64,000 bases of DNA from VAZQ01 sp963763365. GTDB lineage: Bacteria; Pseudomonadota; Alphaproteobacteria; Rhizobiales; Xanthobacteraceae. A program made the translations under genes and the position numbers. Numbering within the stretch: position 1 is the stretch's first letter; each line of letters opens with the position of its first letter. The stretch spans positions 248,001 to 312,000 of the forward strand of contig CAVXOE010000001.1 of assembly GCA_963763365.1 (NCBI GenBank), in the 5' to 3' direction. Shown piece after piece: positions 35,418 to 44,477 of the stretch. Below the pieces are notes generated by a model. It ran no database searches and was not told the DNA's origin. It was given only the letters and a program-made list of their open reading frames with translations.

Positions 35418-38228
35418 CTACTGTCCCAACCGCTCAAGCAGCGCCGGGATATGAACCTGATCGGCCTTGTAGTTGCCGGTCAGCGTGTACATCACGATGT
35501 TGACGCCGGCGCGGAACGCGAATTCGCGCTGGCGCGGCTCCGAGGAGACCAACGGCAGCATGGGCTGGCCGTCCGGCCGCATCGCCCAGGCGCCGGCGAG
35601 ATCGTTCGACGTGATGATGAGCGAAGACACGCCGTCGCCGGCGCGCGCGGGGCGGCTGCCGGGCTCTTCGTCGTTCGCGGTTGGCGTCGCCTCGACCCAG
35701 AGCTGGCCGGTGGTGAAGCGCCCGGGAAACTCCTTCAGCAGGTAGAACGTCTTGGTCAGCACATGGTCGCGCGGAACCGGCTCGAGTTCCGGAATATCGA
35801 GCGCGGAAAGAATCGAGCGCAGCGCCGCCATGCCGGGGCCACGGGTGTCGCTGCCCGGACCGGTCGGTGCCTCGATGGCATCGCGCGTGTCGAACAGCAC
35901 GGTGCCGCCACGCTTCATGTAGGAGTCGACGAGTTCCAGCGCCTCGCGCGACGGCTTCGGTGCGCTCGGCACGACCGGCCAATAGATCAGCGGATAGAAG
36001 GAGAGCTCGTCGCGCGCGGGATCGAGTCCGACCGGCTCGCCGGCTTCGAGCGCGGTGCGCTGCGCGAGGAACAGAGTGAGGCCCTGCAGGCCGGCCTTGC
36101 TGATACGATCGACTTCGGCATCGCCGGTGATCACGTAGGCGAGCCGGGTTTCGAGCGTCGATTTCAGCGCCTGCTGCTCGCCGCTCTGCGCGAATGCGTG
36201 CGGCGGCACGATCAGGGCCGCACCAAGGATTGCCAATACGAGCGCAGCGGCTGCCGGGCGCCCCGCGCGAGAGAACCGGCGGAGCCCGCCCGCCAGCACG
36301 AACACGATCAGCGCGTCGAGCGCGAGCATCGCGAGTGCTGCGAGCAGAATCGGGCCGCGTAAGTCCTGTGGCTCGCTCATTCGATAAGCCTCCCGGCGTG
36401 CGCTGAGCGCCGAGACATCGAGCGGCGCAAGACGATCAGCGGGCGCAAGCGTGTTGACCGCCAGCAAACCTTCCGGCGGACCGTAAAACCCCGGCGGGTG
36501 GTCGAACGTCGCCCGCCCGGTAAAGCCGACTTGAACCGGCCGGGCCGCGGGCGGCGGCACTCCGAGCACACCGAAGCCGTCGAGAATTCGACTAGGTGGC
36601 ACCACCTCGCGGGTGGCGCGGCTCCCGCCGGCGGCGCTGTCGCCCGTTGCGTACGAGCCGGCAAGGGAAACGACTCGCTTGAGCATTTCGACAAATGTGC
36701 CCGAAAGCGGCAGATCGGACCAGCGCGTATCGGCGGTCACGTGGAAAAGCACGATCAGGCCCTTGCCGCGCTTCTGCGCGGTGACCAGCGGGGTCCCATC
36801 GGTGAGCGTCGCCCAGGTGCGTTCGGTCAGTGTCGCATCCGGCTCGGCGAGCACCTGCCGGCTCACCGTCACGTCGGTCGGCACCGCCATGCCGAAGAAC
36901 GGGCTTTCGCGCGAGAAGGCCGCGAGCTGCTGGGGCTGATCCCACGAGAGTGAGCCGCCAAGCACCCGCCCGCCGCGCCTGAGTTTCACGGGTACGAGAT
37001 CGTCGTCGGCAGCGGCAAGCCGCGGACCGGCAAAGCGCACGATCACGCCGCCGTCCTCGATCCAGCGCGTGAGCTGCTCGCGCGCCTCCGCGACGTTGCC
37101 GACATCGGCCAGGATCATCATCGGCAGGCGTTGCTCGATGAACTGGCTGACCGCCTGCGAGGGCGAGCCGCGATCGGCCAGGCGAACATCGGCAAACGGA
37201 TTGAGCGCCCGCGAGAGATAGAAGGTGGCGGCCAAGAGCGGCTGCGCGGTATCGGTCGTCGAACCGGTGACGACACCGACCGAGCGCCGCCGCCAGCGCT
37301 TATCAAGAAGTGCGACGGCACCGGAGGAGCGTTCGCCGGCGATCTCGAGCCGCGCGATGTCGTTCCTGATCTCGACCGGCAGCGTCAACTCGGCCTCGGT
37401 CTCGCGCTCGTCCGATTTGAACGTGAACGGGGTATCGCCGAGCGGCAGGCCCTTCAGATCGAGCGCGCGCACCGTACCGATTTCCGGTGTATCGGTGGTC
37501 GCGCGCAGCACCTTGACGGTGAGCGCGCCGGCCGTGTTGTCGGCCCCGGCGAGCGCGCGTGCACCGGCGAGGCCGCCTTCGACAACGGTGACGGGACGGC
37601 CCTCGATCAGCCTGCCGAGCGCCGCCACGAACTCCGAGCCGCCGCCGAGATCGACGCCGTCGGTGAGCCAGACAATCTCCACGTCGGGCGTAGCGGCGAG
37701 GAACCGGCCGATCGCCGGCAGCGTATCGGCGCGTTCGACTGCATTCGGCTTCGGCTTGATCAGCTTGAGCCGCACGCGCGCGGCGGCCGGGGTCTCGAAC
37801 GAGATGTCGCGGTTGGGTTCCGACAGCGGAATGAGCGCCACGCCGCGCCCATCGGCCTCAGCCCGTGCAACGAGATCGTCGGCGGTGCGCATGCGCGCGT
37901 CCCAGGTGCCGGCGGCCGGGAACCCGTCGTCGATCAGGATCGCGAGCGGCGCCTTCGCGCTCGAGGTCGCGACCGGCGGATTCCACAGCGGCCCGGCGGC
38001 CGCGATGATCACGAGCGCGGCGAGCGTCAGGCGCAGCAGCGTGAGCCACCAGGGCGTGCGCCGCGGCTGCTCCTCCTTGGGATGGATGTCGAACAGAAGC
38101 CGCGTCGGCGGGAAGTCGACGCGCCGGGGCTGCGGCGGAATGAGCCGCAGCAGCCACCACAGCACCGGCAGGCTCAACAGGCCGAGCAGCACCAGCGGCT
38201 GCGCAAATCCAAGCGGCAGCCCTAGCAT
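35418..38228 (-). CDS. DUF4159 domain protein with BatA-type N-terminal membrane region
   Basis: A 936-residue membrane protein. The N-terminus (FAQPLVLLGLLSLPVLWWLL, then RVDFPPTRLLFDI) is the BatA/aerotolerance-operon membrane segment, followed by a second helix (LTLAALVIIAAAGPLW). A degenerate VWA-like domain shows LAILIDDGFPAAGTW, lacking the DxSxS motif, and VEIVWLTDGVDLGG. A late membrane pair (ILLAALAMLALDALIVFVL and AAALVLAILGAALIVPP) precedes a C-terminal DUF4159 domain (about 720-936) with VITGDAEVDRISKAGL and FNIVMYTLTG-like VNIVMYTLTG. It overlaps no neighbour and sits between DUF58 and VWA genes. Envelope role inferred from operon only. Confidence 0.85.
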   Translation of the reverse strand: MLGLPLGFAQPLVLLGLLSLPVLWWLLRLIPPQPRRVDFPPTRLLFDIHPKEEQPRRTPWWLTLLRLTLAALVIIAAAGPLWNPPVATSSAKAPLAILIDDGFPAAGTWDARMRTADDLVARAEADGRGVALIPLSEPNRDISFETPAAARVRLKLIKPKPNAVERADTLPAIGRFLAATPDVEIVWLTDGVDLGGGSEFVAALGRLIEGRPVTVVEGGLAGARALAGADNTAGALTVKVLRATTDTPEIGTVRALDLKGLPLGDTPFTFKSDERETEAELTLPVEIRNDIARLEIAGERSSGAVALLDKRWRRRSVGVVTGSTTDTAQPLLAATFYLSRALNPFADVRLADRGSPSQAVSQFIEQRLPMMILADVGNVAEAREQLTRWIEDGGVIVRFAGPRLAAADDDLVPVKLRRGGRVLGGSLSWDQPQQLAAFSRESPFFGMAVPTDVTVSRQVLAEPDATLTERTWATLTDGTPLVTAQKRGKGLIVLFHVTADTRWSDLPLSGTFVEMLKRVVSLAGSYATGDSAAGGSRATREVVPPSRILDGFGVLGVPPPAARPVQVGFTGRATFDHPPGFYGPPEGLLAVNTLAPADRLAPLDVSALSARREAYRMSEPQDLRGPILLAALAMLALDALIVFVLAGGLRRFSRAGRPAAAALVLAILGAALIVPPHAFAQSGEQQALKSTLETRLAYVITGDAEVDRISKAGLQGLTLFLAQRTALEAGEPVGLDPARDELSFYPLIYWPVVPSAPKPSREALELVDSYMKRGGTVLFDTRDAIEAPTGPGSDTRGPGMAALRSILSALDIPELEPVPRDHVLTKTFYLLKEFPGRFTTGQLWVEATPTANDEEPGSRPARAGDGVSSLIITSNDLAGAWAMRPDGQPMLPLVSSEPRQREFAFRAGVNIVMYTLTGNYKADQVHIPALLERLGQ

Positions 38229-38256
38229 GCGCCAGTTCCTGAAATTTGAATAAGCG

Positions 38257-39210
38257 TCATGCCGACCTCCGCTGGGCGACGGTGACGCGGCCGCTGTTCG
38301 CCGCGCCGGGCGGCGGCGCGCCCATGCGGGCGTGCAGCGCGAGCATCAGTTCGGTCGCCGTACGGTCGGTGCGGTGGATCGCAAAGCTCCAGCCGAGCTT
38401 ATCGGTCTCGGCGCGGATTTCGGCGCGATGTTGCGCGACGCGGGCGTCATAGTCCGCCTTCCACGCCTCGGCGCGGCCCGCCGTGATCGAGCCGCCGCCC
38501 TCCGGCTCGATGAACTCGACGCGGCCGGAATACGGGAAGGTCTCTTCCGCCGGATCGACGACCTGCAGCGTGTGGCCGTGCGCGCCGGTCGCGGACAACT
38601 GCGCGAGGGTCTTTTTGACCTCCGCGATCGGGCTCCAGAAATCGGAAATCACCACGATCTCGGCCAGCGCCGAAGGCGCGAACGCAACCGGCAGGCTCGC
38701 GCGCGGGGTGACGTCGTGGATGATGGCGTTCGCCATCTTGTCGAGCACGTTGCGGCTGCCGGTCGGGCGCATCAGGCCCGGCATGCCGACGCGTTCGCCG
38801 GCCTGCACCAGCACTTCGGCCAGCGCGAAGGCAACGACCAGGGTCCGGTCGAGCTTCGACTCCTGCGCCATCTGCGACTTAAAGTGCATCGACGGCGAGC
38901 GGTCGGGCCAGATCCATACCGTATGCGCCGCTTCCCATTCCTGCTCGCGGACATAGAGATGATCGTCGCGCGCGGAGCGGCGCCAGTCGACGCGGCGCGC
39001 CGGTTCGCCCCACATGAACCGCCGGTACTGCCAGAAGTTCTCGCCGGGGCCGGCGCGCTTGCGGCCGTGCAACCCATGAATCACGGTGGCGGCGATACGG
39101 CGCGCTTCGAGAATGAGGCGCGGCATCGCCTCGGCCAGCGAACGGCCTTCGCCGCCCGCCAGTTGCGCTGCCTTGACCTCTTCGCGCGGCGCTCTTGGCT
39201 TTGACGCCAT
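38257..39210 (-). CDS. DUF58 domain protein
   Basis: A 317-residue protein of the DUF58 family, the constant partner of MoxR ATPases. The DUF58 core is GENFWQYRRFMWGEPARRVDWRRSARDDHLYVREQEWE-like, covering residues about 55-90, and it carries a VWA MIDAS motif in WIWPDRSPSMHF (DxSxS). Pro-rich N-terminus, no membrane helix, so probably cytosolic or peripheral. The ATG at 39210 comes 4 nt after the moxR stop, so the two are coupled. By analogy MoxR and DUF58 proteins work as a chaperone-like pair maturing or regulating a client, possibly the two VWA membrane proteins encoded next. Confidence 0.9.
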   Translation of the reverse strand: MASKPRAPREEVKAAQLAGGEGRSLAEAMPRLILEARRIAATVIHGLHGRKRAGPGENFWQYRRFMWGEPARRVDWRRSARDDHLYVREQEWEAAHTVWIWPDRSPSMHFKSQMAQESKLDRTLVVAFALAEVLVQAGERVGMPGLMRPTGSRNVLDKMANAIIHDVTPRASLPVAFAPSALAEIVVISDFWSPIAEVKKTLAQLSATGAHGHTLQVVDPAEETFPYSGRVEFIEPEGGGSITAGRAEAWKADYDARVAQHRAEIRAETDKLGWSFAIHRTDRTATELMLALHARMGAPPPGAANSGRVTVAQRRSA

Positions 39211-39214
39211 CAGG

Positions 39215-40222
39215 TCATCCGATGCGCGTCTTGAGTTTGCCGATGACGCCCTCGACGGTCTCGCCGTCGGCGCGCGCCGCGAAGGTGAGCGCCATGCGGT
39301 GCTTGAGGATGGGTTCGGCCATCGCCATGACGTCGTCGACCGACGGCGAGAGCCGCCCGTCGAGCAACGCACGCGCGCGCGACACCAGCATCAGCGCCTG
39401 GCTGGCGCGCGGGCTCGGACCCCAGGAGATCAGTTTGCCGAGTTCGCCGGTCTCGGCGCCCGGCCGTGCCGAACGCACCAGGCTGAGGATCGCCTCGACC
39501 ACCGACTCGCCAACCGGCAGGCGGCGCACCAGGCGCTGCGCGGCGATCAGTTCCTCGGCGCTCATGGTCGGCCGCGGTTTGCTCTCTTCCGTACCGGTGG
39601 TGTCGAACACGATCTTCCGTTCGGCCGCCACGTCCGGGTAATCGACGTCGATCTGCATCAGGAAGCGATCAAGCTGCGCTTCCGGCAGCGGGTAGGTGCC
39701 TTCCTGCTCGATCGGGTTCTGCGTCGCGAGCACGTGGAACGGCCGCGGCACGTCGTGCCGATTGCCCGCGACCGTGACGTGCAGCTCCTGCATGGCCTGC
39801 AGCAGCGCCGACTGGGTGCGCGGGCTCGCGCGGTTGATTTCGTCCGCCATCAGCAACTGGGCGAAGATCGGGCCCGGGATGAAGCGGAAACTGCGCTTGC
39901 CGCCGACGCCCTCTTCCAGCACTTCGCTGCCGACGATGTCGGAGGGCATCAGGTCGGGCGTGAACTGGATGCGCTTGGCGTCGAGCCCGAGCACGATGCC
40001 CATGGTCTCGACCAGCTTGGTCTTGGCGAGGCCGGGAAGGCCGACGAGCAAGGCGTGGCCGCCGCACAGGATGGTGATGAGCGCATGCTCGACCACCTGT
40101 TCCTGGCCGAAGATCACGTTGCTGATCGCGGACCGCGCGGCAGCCACCTGGGCGCCCGTCGCCTCGGCCTGACGGACGATCATGTCTTCCAACTTCTCGA
40201 GGTTTTCGCCGGCAACCGCCAT
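39215..40222 (-). CDS. MoxR family AAA+ ATPase
   Basis: A 335-residue AAA+ ATPase of the MoxR class. It has an N-terminal helical lead, the conserved VIFGQEQVVEHAL, Walker A LLVGLPGLAKTK, the MoxR block RIQFTPDLMPSDIVGSEVL, PIFAQLLMADEINRASPRTQ (Walker B with the DEIN signature) and the sensor region HVLATQNPIEQEGTYPLPEA. The C-terminal lid is short. First gene of the four-gene minus-strand operon moxR-DUF58-DUF4159-VWA. MoxR ATPases act in maturation of protein complexes; a methanol dehydrogenase role is historical. PQQ dehydrogenases are in this window but 20 kb away. Confidence 0.95.
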   Translation of the reverse strand: MAVAGENLEKLEDMIVRQAEATGAQVAAARSAISNVIFGQEQVVEHALITILCGGHALLVGLPGLAKTKLVETMGIVLGLDAKRIQFTPDLMPSDIVGSEVLEEGVGGKRSFRFIPGPIFAQLLMADEINRASPRTQSALLQAMQELHVTVAGNRHDVPRPFHVLATQNPIEQEGTYPLPEAQLDRFLMQIDVDYPDVAAERKIVFDTTGTEESKPRPTMSAEELIAAQRLVRRLPVGESVVEAILSLVRSARPGAETGELGKLISWGPSPRASQALMLVSRARALLDGRLSPSVDDVMAMAEPILKHRMALTFAARADGETVEGVIGKLKTRIG

Positions 40223-40754
40223 GAATTCGCTCCTGCTATCGAGGCTTGTTCTGCTCCAGATAGCCCACTAGGCCATCCGGTTTGAGCAAAAAACGTGCAA
40301 CATTCGGGCCAAGTGTCGCAGCGCGGGACGGCGCCGACGCCCCGATTCTCCGGAACTGCCCATAGATTATGCCATTTTTCACTGGGCGCGAGCCCGCCTT
40401 CCCGCAGCGCTGCCGCGAAAGACCCAGCCCTGACGGGCTTAGCGTGACGTGAGCGCTTGAAGTATGGACCTTTTCGACCTCGCCGGAACTCTCGGCGAAC
40501 GGTGGATAAGGTTGCGGGCGATCACAATCGCGGAAAAAACGGCCGTTCACCCGCGCAAGTTCCGGGCAAACCGTGGCGAAGGCAGGGCAGGAGCCATCAC
40601 GGAAAGGGGAGCGCGGGGCAGGCCTGCAAAAGCCGGCAAGGCGGCCTCCCCTCTACAAGCCCCCGCCGCTGGTCTGACGGCTGGCCCGACTTTTGAATGA
40701 CGTCCAGACGTGAGACGATGTGCAACCGTTGCATCGTCTGGGAGCAAGTCGCCT
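40223..40754. other. 530-bp gap between moxR and kup
   Basis: A divergent intergenic region that should hold promoters for the moxR operon and kup. Short frames on both strands (for example 40464-40700) have no protein-like composition or good ribosome-binding site. An AT-richer patch with TAGATTATGCCATTTTTC lies around 40362-40381. I see no riboswitch or repeat I can name. Confidence 0.5.
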
Positions 40755-42719
40755 GTGGATGCCTCCATCGCCCACGCGGCGCCCTCGCAGGCAGCCTCCG
40801 ACCCTTTGCAGTCGCCGCCACCCGTCCATCACACCGACGAGCATCCCAGGCACCTGCACGCGGGGAGCACCGGGTCCTTGGCACTGACCGCAGTCGGCAT
40901 CGTCTTCGGCGATATTGGAACGAGCCCGCTCTACGCCTTCTCGGTCGCGCTTTCGGCCACCGGCCAGACGCCGCCGGTTGCGGCCGACGTGTTCGGCATC
41001 ATCTCGCTGATCCTCTGGGCGCTGATGGTGATGGTGTCGCTGAAATACGTCGTCTTCGTCCTGCGCGCCGATAACGACGGCGAAGGCGGCATCCTGGCGC
41101 TGCTGGCGCTGGTTGAGGGCGGGATCGCATGGAGCCCCAAAATTCCGCTGCTCGTGCTCCTGGGCGTGGTGGGCGCGGCGCTGCTCTACGGTGACGGCGT
41201 CATCACGCCCGCGATCTCCGTGCTGTCGGCGATGGAAGGGCTAAAGCTCATCACACCGGAATTCGAAAAATTCATTGTGCCGGTGACGATCGTGATTCTA
41301 ATTGCACTGTTCGCGATCCAGCGGCGCGGAACCGCGAGCATCGGCAAGCTGTTCGGACCGGTCATGCTGGTCTGGTTCATCGTCATCGGCCTGCTCGGAG
41401 CGATCAATATCTGGGCCGCCCCCGAAATCCTCAAGGCGATTAATCCGGCCGAGGCGGGGCGCTTCCTGGCTGCCAATCCGGTCGTCGCCTTCGCGGTGAT
41501 CGGCGGGATATTTCTCGTCCTGACCGGCGGCGAGGCGCTCTACGCCGACATGGGCCATGTCGGGGCGCGGGCGATTCGCTGCGCATGGTTCGGGCTCGTG
41601 CTGCCGGCGCTGCTGCTGAACTATTTCGGCCAGGGCGCGCTCATGCTCACCAATCCGAAGGCCGCCGAGAGTCCATTCTACCAGATGGCCCCGCATTGGG
41701 CGCTCATCCCGATGGTGGCGCTCGCTGCGCTCGCCACCATCATCGCGTCGCAGGCGCTGATCTCCGGGGTCTTCTCGCTGACCCGGCAGGCGATGCAGAT
41801 CGGACTCTGTCCCCGCGTCCGGATCGTGCCGACGTCGAGCGATGAAGCCGGCCAGATCTACGTGCCGACCGCCAACTGGCTGTTGATGATCGGCACGCTC
41901 CTGGTCGTCGTGCTGTTCAAGACCTCCGAAAGCCTCGCGTCCGCCTATGGCATCGCGGTCTCCGGCACCATGCTGATCACCACCATCCTGCTCTATCGCG
42001 TGGCGGTCGGGCGGTGGAAATGGTGGCCGGCGGCGGCGGTTCTGATGGTCGCGATCTTCGGCACAATCGACTCGGTCTTCCTCGTCTCCAATTCCATCAA
42101 GATCATGGAGGGCGGCTGGTTCCCGATCCTGGTCGGCGGCGCCATCGTGGGGCTGATGTTGTGCTGGCGCCGCGGTACCTCGGAGGTGCACCGCCGCCTG
42201 CACGAGTTGTCGATGCCGCTCCCTGAGTTCATCGAGAACATCGACAAGATGGTGGTGGCGCGTTGCCCCGGCGTGGGCGTCTGGCTGACGAAGGTCGAGC
42301 ACGGCGCATCGCCGATGCTGCTGCACCACGTCAAGCACAACAACGTCATGCACCAGAAGGTGGTGCTGCTCACGTTCTTGCACGAGCGGCGCCCGCGCGT
42401 GCCGTTCGGCGAGCGTCACTCGCTGGAGCGGCTCGGACACGGGTTTTACCGCATCAAGGTCCGCCTCGGTTTCATGCAGACGCCGGACATTCCGCGCACG
42501 CTCAAGAACTGCGAAATGCTGGGCTTCGACGTCGATTTCGATCACGTCAGCTACTATATCGCGCACGAGACAGTCGTGCGCCGCGCCAAGGACTCGGCGA
42601 TGGGGCCGGTGTCGTTTGCGGTGTTCGCGTTCCTTACCCGCATTGCCAGCCGGGCGCCGGATTTCTTCAAGATCCCGCACGACGGCCTCTCGGAAGTGGG
42701 CTTCCGCGTCGAGATTTGA
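40755..42719 (+). CDS. kup: KUP/HAK-type potassium uptake protein
   Basis: A low-affinity K+/H+ symporter of the inner membrane, about 654 residues. After a polar tail it starts LALTAVGIVFGDIGTSPLYA, the KUP hallmark, and continues with LRADNDGEGGILALLAL, LYGDGVITPAISVLSA, about twelve membrane helices, ALYADMGHVGARAIRCAW and SQALISGVFSLTRQAMQIG. A soluble C-terminal domain (from about 490) closes the chain. GTG 40755 follows GGGAG at about 10 nt; a GTG at 40710 would add 15 residues without a ribosome-binding site. Rhizobiales often carry several kup paralogues. DUF1285 and NUDIX genes follow closely on the same strand. Confidence 0.94.
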   Translation: MDASIAHAAPSQAASDPLQSPPPVHHTDEHPRHLHAGSTGSLALTAVGIVFGDIGTSPLYAFSVALSATGQTPPVAADVFGIISLILWALMVMVSLKYVVFVLRADNDGEGGILALLALVEGGIAWSPKIPLLVLLGVVGAALLYGDGVITPAISVLSAMEGLKLITPEFEKFIVPVTIVILIALFAIQRRGTASIGKLFGPVMLVWFIVIGLLGAINIWAAPEILKAINPAEAGRFLAANPVVAFAVIGGIFLVLTGGEALYADMGHVGARAIRCAWFGLVLPALLLNYFGQGALMLTNPKAAESPFYQMAPHWALIPMVALAALATIIASQALISGVFSLTRQAMQIGLCPRVRIVPTSSDEAGQIYVPTANWLLMIGTLLVVVLFKTSESLASAYGIAVSGTMLITTILLYRVAVGRWKWWPAAAVLMVAIFGTIDSVFLVSNSIKIMEGGWFPILVGGAIVGLMLCWRRGTSEVHRRLHELSMPLPEFIENIDKMVVARCPGVGVWLTKVEHGASPMLLHHVKHNNVMHQKVVLLTFLHERRPRVPFGERHSLERLGHGFYRIKVRLGFMQTPDIPRTLKNCEMLGFDVDFDHVSYYIAHETVVRRAKDSAMGPVSFAVFAFLTRIASRAPDFFKIPHDGLSEVGFRVEI

Positions 42720-42752
42720 CGGCGCGTCGCCCCGGCGCAAGATTGACGCCGC

Positions 42753-43394
42753 ATGACGCAGGACCGCGCAAGAGACGGAACAAGCGACGGCACGACACCG
42801 CAGCGCGGGCTCGACTCGCTTGCGGGCGCCGCCAAGCAGGCCGGCGGCAAGGGGCCGCCGCCCGTGCATCTGTGGAATCCGCCGTTCTGCGGCGATCTCG
42901 ACATGCGGATCGCCACCGACGGTACTTGGTTCTATCTCAAGACGCCGATCGGCCGGCATGCGCTGGTGAAGCTGTTCGCCTCGGTGCTCAAGCGCGAGGG
43001 CGACAAATATTTCCTCGTCACTCCGGTCGAGAAGTGCGGGATCGTCGTCGAGGATGCGCCATTCCTCGCGGTCGAGCTCAAGGTCGAGCAGGGCGAGCAG
43101 GGTGATCAAAGCGAAAAAGGCCAGGTGCTCTCGTTCCGCACCAACGTCGACGACTGGGTGACCTGCGGGCCCGATCATGTGCTGCGTTTCGAGCCGGAGG
43201 AAGCAACCGGCGGCCTCAAGCCCTATCTGCATGTGCGGCGCGATCTCTGGGCGAAGGTGACGCGGGCGCTGTTCTACGACCTGGTCGAACTGGGCGAGGA
43301 GCGCGAGGTGGACGGAGTGGCGATGTTCGGTGTCGCGTCGGACGGCGAATTCTTCGCGATGGCACCGGCCGAGAGCTTGAAGGACCTGATCTGA
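42753..43394 (+). CDS. DUF1285 domain protein
   Basis: A 213-residue protein with the DUF1285 core: VHLWNPPFCGDLDMRIATDG, WFYLKTPIGRHALVKLFASVL, KYFLVTPVEKCGIVVEDAPF and VTCGPDHVLRFEPEEATGG, followed by a helical RRDLWAKVTRALFYDLVELG. The N-terminal 35 residues are polar and variable. No signal or membrane segment. Its stop overlaps the start of the NUDIX gene (TGATG), so the two are translationally coupled. The function of DUF1285 is not established; conserved linkage to the CoA pyrophosphatase and CCA transferase genes is its best clue. Confidence 0.88.
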   Translation: MTQDRARDGTSDGTTPQRGLDSLAGAAKQAGGKGPPPVHLWNPPFCGDLDMRIATDGTWFYLKTPIGRHALVKLFASVLKREGDKYFLVTPVEKCGIVVEDAPFLAVELKVEQGEQGDQSEKGQVLSFRTNVDDWVTCGPDHVLRFEPEEATGGLKPYLHVRRDLWAKVTRALFYDLVELGEEREVDGVAMFGVASDGEFFAMAPAESLKDLI

Positions 43395-44059
43395 TGGATG
43401 CGGCGTTGCCGTCACACGAAACTTATTGCGCGACGGAATTCTTCCAGCGCGCGCGGGAACGCCTGAGGCTCGATGTGCCGGCCGCGCTTGCCGACCCGAC
43501 GGTCGAAGCGGCGGTGCGCGGCGATCTCGATCTCGACCCGACGCTGTGGGACCGCGCGGGTGTAAAGGCCACGCGCCCTGCCGCCGTGCTCATCCCGGTG
43601 ATCGACCGCCCCGAGCCCGCGGTGCTGCTGACGCTGCGCACCGAACTCCCCAGCCACCCCGGGCAGATCGCGTTTCCCGGCGGCAAGATCGATCCGGACG
43701 ACGCCACGCCTGCTTCGGCGGCGTTAAGAGAAGCCGAGGAAGAGATCGGCCTTACGCATGATCTCATCGAACCGATCGGCTACCTCGACCTCTATCTCAC
43801 CTTCTCCGGGTTCCGCATTCTGCCCACGCTGGCGCGCGTTGCGCCCGACTATCGGCTGACCCTCAACGAGCACGAAGTCGCCGACGCCTTCGAGGTGCCG
43901 CTGGCCTTCCTGATGGATGCGCAGAACCACGCGCTGCACAGCCGCGACTGGAAGGGGATCGAGCGCAGGTATTACGCCATGCCGTTCGGCGAGCGCTACA
44001 TTTGGGGCGTGACGGCGGGTATACTGCGGAATCTCTACGAGCGGATTTACGGCAATTGA
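43394..44059 (+). CDS. CoA pyrophosphatase (NUDIX hydrolase)
   Basis: A 221-residue NUDIX enzyme of the CoA diphosphatase group (NudL/YeaB type), cleaving CoA to 3',5'-ADP and phosphopantetheine. The NUDIX box (residues 96-119) reads FPGGKIDPDDATPASAALRE then AEEEIGL, and LPSHPGQIAFPGGKID is the CoA-pyrophosphatase extension. Coupled to DUF1285 by a TGATG overlap. Its last ~65 bp (RYIWGVTAGILRNLYERIYG) are repeated 936 bp downstream at 44931-44995, beyond the tumE-tumA genes. Thus this copy's 3' end may have been supplied by an inserted element, while the downstream copy is the displaced original end. Confidence 0.95.
   Translation: MDAALPSHETYCATEFFQRARERLRLDVPAALADPTVEAAVRGDLDLDPTLWDRAGVKATRPAAVLIPVIDRPEPAVLLTLRTELPSHPGQIAFPGGKIDPDDATPASAALREAEEEIGLTHDLIEPIGYLDLYLTFSGFRILPTLARVAPDYRLTLNEHEVADAFEVPLAFLMDAQNHALHSRDWKGIERRYYAMPFGERYIWGVTAGILRNLYERIYGN
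43995..44059 (+). repeat. Direct repeat DR-L: 3' end of CoA pyrophosphatase gene
   Basis: Left copy of a 65-bp direct repeat whose right copy starts 936 bp later. The first 58 positions differ at only four sites; both copies end in TGA in the same register. It encodes RYIWGVTAGILRNLYERIYGN. Confidence 0.9.
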
Positions 44060-44084
44060 AATTCGATTCGCCTGAGCTGCGGTG

Positions 44085-44477
44085 TCATGCCGGGACCGGG
44101 CGCCGCGACGGCGACGACCGTTTCAGCGGCATGTCGAGAACGATCCCGGAATAATGGACCCGCGGCGCGAGCGTACGCCCGGCCCCTCTCTCAAAGCGAA
44201 CCAGACCGTAACGTTCCATGGTCTTCAGCGTGCGCGACAGGTTCGAGCGTGCACGGCCGGTCTTCTCCGCCAGTTCGTTCATCGACGCCGGCGCCGTCAC
44301 GGCGATCAGCGCGAGCAACTCCCGGTTCTTGTCCGAAAGCACCTTGGCAAAGCTCTCGATCGACCGGAACCAGATTTTCGGATCGTCGGGCGCGGGCTTG
44401 AACTCGCCGCGCGCGATCGCCATCGTCCGTTTCTTGTATTGCTCATAGCCGACGATGCCGACCTTCAACTTTTTCAT
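44085..44477 (-). CDS. TumA-type antitoxin, HVO_A0114-like winged-helix protein
   Basis: A 130-residue DNA-binding protein: KLKVGIVGYEQYKKRTMAIA, then a winged HTH with ELLALIAVTAPASMNELAEK, TGRARSNLSRTLKTMERYGL and VRFERGAGRTLAPRVHYSGI. This is the HVO_A0114-family regulator paired with TumE-family toxins. The ATG at 44477 overlaps the upstream tumE stop (ATGA), so the pair is translationally coupled, toxin first. An upstream in-frame start at 44522 would lie inside tumE and is rejected. It probably neutralises the toxin and represses the operon. The pair is minus strand in a plus-strand gene row and flanked by direct repeats. Confidence 0.85.
   Translation of the reverse strand: MKKLKVGIVGYEQYKKRTMAIARGEFKPAPDDPKIWFRSIESFAKVLSDKNRELLALIAVTAPASMNELAEKTGRARSNLSRTLKTMERYGLVRFERGAGRTLAPRVHYSGIVLDMPLKRSSPSRRPVPA

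Noticed and set aside
33890..35503. Plus-strand frame of 537 codons across the VWA gene
   Set aside because: Antisense shadow of a high-GC gene; Arg/Asp/His-rich and without motifs. The same holds for 41298-43415 minus and 61323-63314 plus.
40464..40700. 78-codon plus-strand ORF before kup
   Set aside because: No ribosome-binding site of note and low-complexity basic composition; not supported.
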